Assembly (NCBI GenBank): GCA_030374735.1
Contig: JASCIV010000198.1
Coordinates: forward strand, 1-32,656
Direction of reading: 5' to 3'
Length of the DNA stretch: 32,656 nt
From: Gracilaria caudata
Lineage: Eukaryota > Rhodophyta > Florideophyceae > Gracilariales > Gracilariaceae
In this document: piece after piece, positions 1 through 8,307 of the stretch
Layout of the letters: each line of letters starts with the position of its first letter
How positions within the stretch are numbered: position 1 is the stretch's first letter
The notes under the pieces: generated by a model
Databases searched by the model: none
Told to the model about the DNA's origin: nothing
Seen by the model: the letters and a program-made list of their open reading frames with translations, nothing else
Translations under genes and position numbers: made by a program

Positions 1-604
1 CCCTAAAAACCCGGAAAAGCCAATAACTTCTCCTTCTCACAAACCCACACTCTTTTCAAGTGTTAAACTGTTGTATAACTGCAAACGAGTCGCATCGAAT
101 CCGATGACAATTGCAAATGGTACTTCGCCTAACAGGGCCAGCAAAACGGGTGTTAACAATCGAGACAAGCGCTCATCAAACATCAACGAGAGCGATTTTC
201 ATTCATAAGGCGTAAACCACTTTGCCCTAAGAAGCTCTTGCACCGCGAGGTGTGCCAACTGCCAACCACGTACTGACGCAGTCAAGATGGTTTCTCCCGT
301 GCCACAAGGTCAACGGCTTTACCGCCAGCTCTCATGGCCACTTAAATCTATTCAAAGCAAACATTCCCAACCTTATTTCTTGTAAACAAAGGTTTTGGTT
401 AATCCCCCACTCCCTATTTTCACTTCTGTAGGTAGCAATGAGCAGCAATGAGCTTCTTAATGCTCGTACATGAAGAAACACAACGCTTATCAGTTCCGCA
501 CTGAATCACGACAGGTCTCCCTGAATTCATTACTTATTGGTTCTCAGTTTTTAAGACACTGCTCGTGAAGTTTATGCCAAATCAGCACGCTGTAGTTGTG
601 TTTT

Positions 605-744
605 CTCTCTCTCTCTTTTGCAGGTGCAGTAGTTTAATTGCTACTTTCTGCGGAGCGTCTCTGTTGATAGAAACGCTCCCTCACTAAATAAACCAACACC
701 CTTTCTGACCATTTTCTGTCGATTTCTGCAATTGTCAATCCTCG
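605..744. mobile_element. 140-bp insertion flanked by an 11-bp direct repeat
   Basis: The left copy carries 140 bp absent from the right copy at the equivalent place (3583-3593). The insertion is bounded by a perfect 11-bp direct repeat AGTTGTGTTTT at 594-604 and 745-755, while the right copy has one related copy (AGTTGTGCTTC). This is what a target-site duplication from a short non-autonomous element would look like. It starts with a CT tract and has no clear terminal inverted repeats or coding capacity. Replication slippage or loss from the right copy is the alternative. Confidence 0.5.
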
Positions 745-1281
745 AGTTGTGTTTTATAGTAGGGCCTGTCCAGCAGCCAGATTGTGTAATCCAGATATCG
801 CGTAGAGAGCTGCAGAATGTTGCTTTTCAATTGCCATATAACAGCAATAGAAATCTGATCAACGTACGAGCTACGCGTTTCTGCCGTTGTTGTCCTTTGT
901 GATTACACTGATTGCGCCAAATCTATGAGACGCGATCATCCACATTCTTGTGGAACCGTGCAGCAACAAGTAACCAAAAAGATAAGAGTGGGCTGCGCAA
1001 AACAGTTCAGAATGGCTTGTGAGAGAGCGTTTTTTCGGCAAAGACGCTCCGCAGTAAGTCGCAATTAGGCTTACGTGCTCATAAAAAGAAGAAGAATGAC
1101 ACCATTGCTAGTCGACCACAGCGCTGTTTCTAGATTTGATTAGACACCACTCCAGCCCTTAGACAGTAGAGGAAGACAATTGCGGAATAAAGAAAGTTTC
1201 AAATCATAAAGAAAACAGTTATTGCGCACCTCATGTGGGCAAAAGCATGGCAGTTTCACGAGAGGACGAACAAAAATGGGC

Positions 1282-1386
1282 TTATGATGTTCTGTCGATG
1301 TTGTAAATTTGATAAAACGCACGATAGACAGAACCTTGTTTAAAACCAGCGACCTCTCCCGCAGTAGGAATGCCAAGCGGATTGTA
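1282..1386 (-). pseudogene. Relic of the tRNA (guanine-N7)-methyltransferase C-terminus
   Basis: Read on the minus strand, the last 33 codons before the stop at 1282 begin NPLGIPT and include GSVYRAFYQI. They match the C-terminus of the intact gene at 4072 (NPLGVPT ... GSVYRALYQI), with one residue lost in the KGG stretch. Immediately upstream the sequence jumps to the DNA before the RPL39 start codon. The parent bases 4175-5274 are missing, so the catalytic domain, leader and promoter are gone and this cannot encode a working enzyme. Confidence 0.85.
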
Positions 1387-1400
1387 ATCGCCCATCCACA

Positions 1401-1662
1401 ATGGTAAGTTCGAATCGCAGTAAGATCGGAGCGAGTGGGCGCTTCTCGATGAATGCAAATCTCCAATCAACTCGTCATCTGTTTATGTGTGTGTGTGTGT
1501 GTGTTTACAGCCGGCCCACAAGACTCCTTATCAAGGAGGAGCTCGCCAAGAAGGCGCGACAAAACCGACAGGCGCCTCATTGGTTTCGAATGAAGACGGA
1601 TAACAAGCTTCGATACAACAACAAGCGTCGTAACAAAGCTCGGTTTCGACGATGGCAAGTTC
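1401..1662 (+). pseudogene. RPL39 (eL39) pseudogene, frameshifted
   Basis: The structure mirrors the intact RPL39 at 5291-5550: an ATG alone in exon 1 (1401-1403), an intron beginning gtaagt and ending tttacag at 1510, and an exon opening with codons for PAHKT. A 2-bp deletion after PAHKT shifts the frame to a TAA at 1601-1603. A second deletion of 11 bp near the 3' end removes the HWRR region of the conserved C-terminus. Beyond the first frameshift the old frame still reads KARQNRQAPHWFRMKTDN, so decay is recent. The retained intron shows that it arose by DNA duplication and not by retroposition. Its intron also has a longer GT tract than the parent. Confidence 0.9.
1486..1504. repeat. GT dinucleotide tract in pseudogene intron
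   Basis: An alternating TG tract sits just before the 3' splice site of the RPL39 pseudogene intron. The equivalent part of the intact intron (about 5376-5391) has only short, interrupted TG runs, so this is a microsatellite expansion in the left copy. Confidence 0.85.
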
Positions 1663-2551
1663 TGACGTGACGCTTTGATTAGATCAACGGTAGTATTCCT
1701 CGGCACTTCACTTCCTACCGTAGGAAATGCAGATAGCCCTGCTCATTCCCCGCGCAGCTTGCTGCTGTGTCACGTAGCGAAAGGGTTAACGAGGACTAAT
1801 TATTATCCTTGTTGCCACGTTAACATAATGTTAACCCTCTTAACCCTCCTATCCTTTTAACGCTACCTCTTAGCCTTCGTTACCCCTCAAGATTGCACCC
1901 TTCTTTCTTCTTCTGTTTATGAATCATGGGCGTCCTCTCTCTCTCCACACGAGGGCTTGCTAAGGACCCTAACAACCTATAACACCTCTATGTCGCAGCC
2001 ACTAAATACCAAACAATAGCTGTGCTACACTCAGAAGGCTACGACGATAGAGTATTACATCTCTTGGGTGTATTCGAGTGCAGGGCGTTTCGGTACCGAC
2101 GCTGATCGTCTTCGTCCTCTCAAATTGCACCTCAAGCCTTGGGTGATTTCATAACTTCCTCACATTCCCCTCTTCGAAGGGTGATCTAGGGCGTGAGGAT
2201 TGTGACATCGGTCAACGGTGATGCATACCGTTATGCAATTCAACAGCGCTTGTCATAGATAATTTGAACTTCTCCGTCGTGCTGAATTCCATCAAAACAG
2301 CCGCGTCATTCGACATGAACGTCCACATTCTGCAATTCATAGAACAAACCATCCTCCTAACATCTCAATTTGTGCGCCCAGTGTCTACTTAAGCCACTCC
2401 GTTTCAAGCCTTTCAACCTTCTCCCTTCGCTCCCACCCCACCCACAATCATTGCTCCTCATTCCAATATCCACCATCCTCTATCTCTCTCTCTTCCACCC
2501 CCCATCCCCAACCTCACGCCCGCTCTTTCTTTACAATATCCCATAACAACA
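1663..2551. other. Intergenic DNA with a pyrimidine-rich right end
   Basis: No gene is recognised in this roughly 890-bp stretch. Sequence similarity to the right copy ends at about 1655. From about 2390 to 2545 the plus strand is strongly C and T rich and ends in ACAACAATG, which looks like a promoter and 5' leader for the candidate gene starting at 2552. Two nearby TTAACCCTC units at about 1830-1850 are too few to call a telomere-like array. Confidence 0.5.
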
Positions 2552-2923
2552 ATGATCTCCGATATCTCTTTCACCTCCTTCAAGTCCCCCGCCGAACGAA
2601 TCGCTCCCAAGATACTGGCCGACAAAATGCTCGACGCAGAGCTTCCGCAATTTTTGGATGACATGATCCAGCATTTCGTCGCCAATCCCTTCCCTTACAA
2701 CACCAGGGCCACTCCCAGCACCAGTCTCTGTGGCAAACGCAATGCCCCTGACACCGATCGAGAAGATCACAAACGTCGTCGTCGATATGCTCCTTCAGCT
2801 CCTATCACCCAACTCTCTGAGACCACGTCGGGAAAACGCGCAGCTTCGTTCCAACCTGAACAAGCAAACCCGGGAAAGCGTCGCAGGACATGCGGATATA
2901 CCTCATCTCTCCGTTTTCGATAA
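2552..2923 (+). CDS. Hypothetical protein, possible frame change or frameshifted gene
   Basis: I do not recognise this product. The ATG at 2552 has a favourable context (ACAACAATGA) and follows a pyrimidine-rich leader. The first roughly 50 codons look coding: C-ending codons dominate and the peptide is helical (ILADKMLDAELPQFLDDMIQ). After about 2690 this frame becomes Arg-rich and less protein-like. The frame one base over (through 3008) then reads like protein, with TPIEKITNVVVDMLLQLL and a charged ENAQLRSNL stretch. Either there is an unseen intron, a real or sequencing frameshift, or this is a decaying gene. The second frame ends at the start of the right duplication copy. Existence of a gene is plausible, but the model is uncertain. 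Confidence 0.4.
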   Translation: MISDISFTSFKSPAERIAPKILADKMLDAELPQFLDDMIQHFVANPFPYNTRATPSTSLCGKRNAPDTDREDHKRRRRYAPSAPITQLSETTSGKRAASFQPEQANPGKRRRTCGYTSSLRFR

Positions 2924-2985
2924 GGAGCGCTCTATCATATTCCGTTTCAACCCCCATCCCCTCACTCCCCCAATTCCCCCTCCCC

Positions 2986-4071
2986 CCCAAACCCGGAAAA
3001 GCCAATAACTTCTCCTTCTCAGAAACACACACTCTTTTCAAGTGTTTAACTGTTGTATAACTGCAAACGAGTCGCATCGAATCCGATGGCAATTGCAAAT
3101 GGTATTTTGCCTAACAGGGCCAGCAAAACGGGTGTTGGCAATCGAGACAAACGGTCATCAAACATCAACGAGAGCGAATTTCTTGCATAAGGTGTAAACC
3201 ACTTTGCCCTAAAAACTCTTGCACCGCGAGGTGTGCCAACCGCCAACCACGTACTGAGGCAGTCAAGATGGTTTCCCTCCTGACACATGGTCAGCGGCTT
3301 TTCCGCCAGCACTCATGGCCACTTTAACTCTGATCAAATCAGACATCCCCAATAATTCTTGTAAACAAAAGTTTTGCTTATCCTCACACTCCCTTTTCTG
3401 ACTTCTGTAGGCAGCAATGAGCAGCAATGAGCTTCCCAATGCTCGCACATGAAGAAACGCAACGTTTATCAGTTCCGCAGTTCCGCAACTGAATCACAAC
3501 AAAGCGGCGATGAATTCACTACTTATTCGTCCTCAGTCTTCACCACAGTGCTCGTGAAGTTCATGCCAAATCTTCATGCTGTAGTTGTGCTTCATCGTAG
3601 GGCCTGTCGACGCAGTCAATATGCGTAAAGCAGATATCTCGTAGAGAGCCTCAGTATGCTGCTTTTCCAGTACCAAGACAATGGAAATAGAAATCCGATC
3701 CACGAGCGAGCTATGGGCTTACGCTGTTATTTTCCCTGATGAATACAGTGATTGCGCCAAAGGAATATATGAGGTGCGATCACCCGCATTGCTGTGGAGC
3801 CATGCACGAACAAACTACCAAAAAAAGAATGGGGTGTGCAGCACAAACCAGCCCAGAACGACACGAGTGCTGCTCCAGGAAAGAGCTGGTTCGGAATTTG
3901 ATAAGACACCAAATACCTCGTACCGTGGTGGGCATCCGATCCTTACAAGAGGGCATTGGCGACAATCATGAAAGGCTCAAATCATGAAGAAAACGGTTAC
4001 TGTGCACCACATCTGTGAGAAAGCATGGCCATATGTTCGACGCGAGCGAGAGCGAGAACAAAAAATGGGCT
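2986..4071. repeat. Right copy of segmental duplication, non-coding part
   Basis: This is the counterpart of window bases 1-1281 and forms the 3' flank of the methyltransferase gene. It lacks the two insertions present in the left copy. I see no gene in its roughly 1.1 kb. The open frames here are short and mostly lack an ATG or are interrupted in the other copy. Confidence 0.85.
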
Positions 4072-5019
4072 TCATGTTGTACCAACATTGTTAATTTGAT
4101 ACAATGCACGATAGACAGAACCTCCTTTGTTAAGGACAGCAACCTCTCGCTCCGTAGGGACGCCCAGCGGATTGCTGCGCAACCAACCATGGCTATCAAC
4201 TTGCAATTCATTCTCGTTTTGAAGTCGTACGAATCCGCCATGTTGGTCAAACAGGTCGGTCATCTCAGACGCAACTTCTAAGACATCGCTTTGAACAAAA
4301 ACCCGGGGCTCGATCACATCGTGTGGCGTGTTTGACACAGCAGTGTTTCTGGACTTTTGGAGGATGTGATGTATATCTCGCACAAGCGCCGTATTCACCA
4401 TTCTACGCTTTGCATGGCGTTTCTTAAACCATGGATCACAAAACTGAATGAGAAGTTGTTGAAGCACACCATCAGGACATTCGTCCAAAATTGACAATAA
4501 TGAAACATTAGCATTTCCAGCAAGGTAGAACAAGTTACTCAAACCTGCCTGTTCAGCACATCGATTGGCCTGATGAACCAAGGGTTCTCGAATCTCAATA
4601 CCAAGAAAATTATGCCGCCGATTCATTTGCGCCATCTTCAATAAAAAGCGACCCTTTGCAACTCCAACATCGACAACAAGGGGAAGAGAAGTATCCTCAA
4701 ACGCAGTGGCATACCAATCTTTTGGCAGTTTTATCGGCTGACTCCATCGACGCGCTAGTGGGTTGAGATGCTGACGCACTCGAATCTGTCCAGTTTGCGT
4801 GGCAATTGCTTCTGGCGGTGGCTGTATCAGCTGTGAAGCCGGGGCGCGATACATCTGGCGACAGCGAAGACGAGGCGGAGATAACCGGGAAGGATGGAGC
4901 AAAGGAGCGACTGGGAGTCGCAGCGGCGGCGCGAACAACGGGCGTAACATTGGCGACGACGACACGGTAAGGTTAGCGAACTCTACAAGGCATGAAGGAT
5001 ATGCACGATGCTCCCTCAT
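4072..5019 (-). CDS. tRNA (guanine-N7-)-methyltransferase, plastid/bacterial TrmB-type
   Basis: This enzyme would transfer a methyl group from S-adenosylmethionine to N7 of guanosine, normally G46 in the tRNA variable loop. From the ATG at 5019 the protein is 315 residues. Residues 1 to about 65 are rich in Arg, Pro, Leu and Ser and almost free of acidic residues, like a plastid transit peptide. The Rossmann SAM motif is VDVGVAKGRF (116-125), followed by GIEIR (140-144). The family signature is FCDPWFKKRHAKRR (193-206), and the C-terminus has NPLGVPTEREV. Upstream in-frame codons lack an ATG, which fixes the start. The leader and the sequence type suggest an organellar, probably plastid enzyme, complementing the METTL1-like gene at 13926. 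It is divergent from RPL39 with 271 bp between start codons. Its C-terminus is duplicated as a relic at 1282. Confidence 0.9.
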   Translation of the reverse strand: MREHRAYPSCLVEFANLTVSSSPMLRPLFAPPLRLPVAPLLHPSRLSPPRLRCRQMYRAPASQLIQPPPEAIATQTGQIRVRQHLNPLARRWSQPIKLPKDWYATAFEDTSLPLVVDVGVAKGRFLLKMAQMNRRHNFLGIEIREPLVHQANRCAEQAGLSNLFYLAGNANVSLLSILDECPDGVLQQLLIQFCDPWFKKRHAKRRMVNTALVRDIHHILQKSRNTAVSNTPHDVIEPRVFVQSDVLEVASEMTDLFDQHGGFVRLQNENELQVDSHGWLRSNPLGVPTEREVAVLNKGGSVYRALYQINNVGTT

Positions 5020-5290
5020 CCATCGGGACGTTCTCAGATCAATCGTGAAACCGTCCTTGCGGCTCAAGTTGAGCCCTTGCTTTTTGACACGTGGACAACA
5101 ACCAAATTCGTGGATTTGCGGTCATCGACTATCTGTAAGGGTTTATTACTGTAAGCAAACGTCGTCGGCGATGTTGGTCACCGCCGATGGCCGTCGTTGT
5201 CCCCCACACCCGGCGATCGTTCCTGGCAGTCTGCTCTTCTCCCTCGCGGCGATTCCCCCGAAATCTACCGTTCGTAATCGCCCATCCACA
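5020..5290. promoter_or_regulatory. Bidirectional promoter region, TrmB-type gene / RPL39
   Basis: These 271 bp separate the start codons of two divergent genes and must hold both 5' leaders and promoters. No classical TATA box is evident. Only the last roughly 16 bp before the RPL39 ATG survive in the left duplication copy, so the pseudogene there has lost this promoter. Confidence 0.6.
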
Positions 5291-5550
5291 ATGGTAAGTT
5301 CGAATCCCAATAAGATCGAAGCGTGTGAGTGCTTCTCGATGAATGCGAATCACTAATCAACTCGTCGTCGGTTATCTGTGTTTGTGTGTGTTTACAGCCG
5401 GCCCACAAGACTTTTCTCATCAAGAAGAAGCTTGCCAAGAAGGCGCGACAGAACCGACAGGCGCCTCATTGGTTTCGACTGAAGACGGACAACAAGATTC
5501 GATACAACAACAAGCGTCGTCACTGGCGTCGCACAAAGCTTGGTTTCTAA
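5291..5550 (+). CDS. RPL39: 60S ribosomal protein L39 (eL39)
   Basis: This small basic protein lines the exit tunnel of the cytosolic large ribosomal subunit. Exon 1 is only the ATG (5291-5293). The intron spans 5294-5397 (104 bp, gtaagt to tttacag, with a CACTAATCA branch-like site). Exon 2 spans 5398-5550. The product is 51 residues, the usual eL39 length, and reads MPAHKTFLIKKKLAKK, then RQNRQAPHWFRLKTDN, ending HWRRTKLGF, all typical of the family. An intron directly after the initiator ATG means that translation depends on correct splicing. A broken copy lies at 1401. Confidence 0.97.
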
Positions 5551-6622
5551 ATTCGGCTCGTTCTTACTCGTCTCGCTATGGTTGTCATGCGTTAGTTCTG
5601 AACAAGTATTTCACTCCTTCTTCACTGCTTCCGATAGTGCGGAGCTTGGATATTATGTGTTTGCGTGTTGATTGTCATTCGTTGCGTACATGCATCCAAA
5701 CTTGCGTACATGCTTGTAACGTTGCGTATTATGTCTCATGTTCTGCGTCTATGAGATTGGGGAGCTGATTTTGGTAGATCGCATGTTGTGTTGAAGGATT
5801 TTGTTGTGCGATTTGAGTCAGAGATATAATGTGTTCTTCCATATGCGAGTCGTGTCGAGTATAAACTTCTGTTTGAGCCGTTCAAGCTTTTTTTCTTAAC
5901 TTGTCCCTGGAGATGCTCCATGCACCTCATCCGATATGTTTTCTTGCTCGCAACATATTCTCCACAGCCTGCGGCTCTTTCTTGTCGCGAAGCTCCATCT
6001 CGATTTGAAAATCATGAAATCTGAGCGTTTTGCACTGCTCGTAATATGGCCATTCGAGGTCTTCCATTTCCGTGGAAGGGTTGTTGATTCATCCACATGG
6101 CCATCATGGACTAAACGTTAACTGCTAGAGTATGACGCAGACAGTGCAAAAGTAGTTCCAAACCTAAATGGGCGAAGCTCGTCCACTTCATGTTTCAACA
6201 TCAACAAATGGTCATGTCCTTTTACTCTTTGTTCACTACGTACCGAAAATACAACTTGAGGGCTCTATATCCACTGCTAAAGCGCGGTTGCAAGGATTTA
6301 GAGTTTGCTAACTATCCATCGCCTTGCCATCTCCGGTCGTATAGGCAACACCTTTTGCGCGTTCTTTGGACAAAACGAAATCTCAAACATCTTTGATACC
6401 ACGTCTGGCAAACTTAAGAGGTCATTCTTGTCCATCAATATATCAGACACATACATATATAAACAAAGTTCGACAGCATAACTGTCCATGAAGAACATAT
6501 AATCGGAATATCTTCTTTTCATGCTGTGGGGAAGGGGATTGGTCACTTTTGTGCGCGTTGAGTTCCGAAACATTTGCAGACAACATTCAAAGCACGTCCC
6601 GCCGTGGAATAATCTGTTGCTT
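5551..6622. other. Intergenic 3' flanks of RPL39 and the SANT/Myb gene
   Basis: About 1.07 kb lie between two converging genes. The RPL39 side has a direct repeat of TTGCGTACATGC (about 5680-5712) in a likely 3' UTR. A 125-codon ATG-initiated minus-strand frame at 6298-6675 overlaps the end of the SANT/Myb gene, but its protein resembles nothing I know and I do not call it. Confidence 0.5.
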
Positions 6623-8307
6623 TCAAACTCTCCGGAGATCCTTCTCTCCTGCAGGCTCACAGTTTGATCGCTCATATGCTTCTTTGGCAGCTGCCTGCTT
6701 GCTCATGAAAATAGCGGTCTCCCTAATTCGAGAAACTTCGAAATCTTGTTGCTCGGAGACTCTGGTGCTCTGCGGGACCACATACACCTTCTTCGTTGCT
6801 TCAGCATTGTTTTTATGTGACACATGATAATCGGGGGGCCCATGTTCTCTGTTCAGTTGATTATGTGGGTTTTGCATGTTGGATGCACTTAGTTCATTCT
6901 CATCCTGCGACGTAGGGTTTATGATCGAATCAATACTAGCACTTCTTCGAACTTCACCATTAGTAGTCTTAGCTTGGGTCTTTCCCACGCTAATGTTGTC
7001 GTCAGACTCACGGGGGTTCGAAGTAGACACAATAGCATCTTTCAGATTACCATTAGCAGTGCCATTCGACGAATTCCTAGGAGAGGTGTGCTTTGAAGTC
7101 TTTCCTTGACTCTTTGCTTTCTCTTCTGCAGAGGGTTTTGTTGTCTCCTCTTTCTCTTTTCCATTCACATCTGGATGTACTATCCATGATTTTGACTCAT
7201 CGTTGCCACGAGTGATTCTCCCAACAGCAAATAAATTTCGGAAGTGTCCCTTGCATTGAATCCAGCTTCTTGACCCGCCCAAAGCCGAGACAATCTCACG
7301 AAGAACAGTTTGTTCATCCTTAGTTGAGTTTTTCCTTATTGTGTCAAAAAAGAGAGAATCCTCTTCTTCCGTCCAGTTGATACGAATGCGTTTGTGAGGC
7401 CGGGGAAACCGTGGCTGCAGATATGCTCTTACATTCTCTGGGCGTTCCAGAGGAACGACCTGGAATGGTTGTCTGCTTCTGTGATCAAGTTCAGAGACGG
7501 AGAGTGGAGGACTTCTTTTCAAACCGAATGAACCAATTGGCATTTGAACTTGTTGCCCATCAACGTAAGTGTTTGGATAAATTGGAGGTTGGCGAACGCG
7601 TCTTGGTTTAGAATTTGAATGTCCCGAATCATTGATAGCGACTGAGTAACCGTTGCGGTCGTTTTGATAGTGAAGTGCTCGATTACCGTTCGGACATTGT
7701 CCGATCGATTGCTGGTGACCGTTTACACCGTTTCCATGTAGTTGTCGATTCACATTTGATGGGCTTTTCGCACTTTGGTTGCATGCATCCCCACCCTGAT
7801 GAGATTGCACAAGTCTTTCTGTTTCGTTGGCATATTGGTCTATAGCCTCCCCGATCTACATAACGGACAATGTTAGTAGGAATTTCAGAGACGGTGAAAC
7901 GTGGAATTGGTTAGACCTCCTGACAGGTTTGCGTTATCTCGGATGCTATCTGCATCCTCCGTGTAGAGCGACTAGAAGGTATCGAACAAACCTGAGATGG
8001 ACTCAAGTCTTTTGAAATTGACAAGTAGTGAAGCTGAAGTGATCTATAATCTTACCTTTGAGAAATGGAAAGCAACTTCTCTCATTGTGACAAACCAAAG
8101 AGTTTCTGTCTTCTCGTTGAGATGTGGGGCACGATGGGACATGTTTGGAGGTCTGGGCCCTGTTAAATACGCTATAGCATTCGTTGTTTGGTGGAGTGGG
8201 TCCCCCAAGAAAGGGTTTGAGTCTGGCGGCATAGGACGAAGCGTATTGTCAGCTTCACCCCTCGAGCGAGAGGTGGGGAATGGCGGATTGGGTGTGAACT
8301 TTGGCAT
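6623..8307 (-). CDS. SANT/Myb-like domain protein, two exons
   Basis: This is probably a nuclear DNA- or chromatin-binding protein. Exon 1 runs 8307-8056 (84 codons from the ATG at 8307). The intron runs 8055-7856 (200 bp, GTAAGA to ATGTAG, with an exact TACTAAC branch site 16 bp before the acceptor). Exon 2 runs 7855-6623. Both junctions are phase 0, giving FHFSK joined to IGEAIDQY and a total of 494 residues. A SANT/Myb-like repeat lies at about 243-297: NWTEEEDSLFFDTIRKN, then SWIQCKGHFRNLF, with the spaced aromatics of the fold. The rest is low-complexity and rich in Asn, Ser and Lys, with a charged helical C-terminus. One repeat only makes it more SANT-like than a plant R2R3 factor. The specific family is not recognised. 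Confidence 0.75.

Larger units (their letters stand above)
1..1386. repeat. Left copy of segmental duplication, non-coding part
   Basis: This stretch aligns along its length with 2986-4174, for example the shared runs 'cggaaaagccaataacttct' near both left ends and 'cgagtcgcatcgaatccgat'. The copies differ by scattered substitutions and by insertions in this copy near 605-744 and 1021-1110. Window base 1 already lies inside the copy, so the true left boundary is not seen. Apart from the methyltransferase relic at its right end I find no gene here. One minus-strand frame stays similar between the copies for about 35 codons but has a stop in this copy, so I do not call it. Confidence 0.9.

Noticed and set aside
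1..14. CCCTAAAAACCC at the window start as a telomere
   Set aside because: It is a single occurrence, not an array, and it aligns with ordinary sequence at about 2985 in the other copy.
1825..1856. TTAACCCTC units as interstitial telomere repeats
   Set aside because: There are only two adjacent units with imperfect neighbours and no link to a known array.
3046..3312. Minus-strand frame partly conserved between duplication copies
   Set aside because: It lacks an ATG at its start and the left copy has an in-frame stop. The similarity is explained by the recent duplication.
5296..5310. GTTCGAATCCC as the T-loop of a tRNA gene
   Set aside because: It lies in the RPL39 intron. No D-arm, anticodon arm or acceptor stem can be built around it.
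6298..6675. 125-codon minus-strand frame overlapping the SANT/Myb gene end
   Set aside because: It resembles no known protein, overlaps a better supported gene in another frame, and has no splice signals that would attach it.
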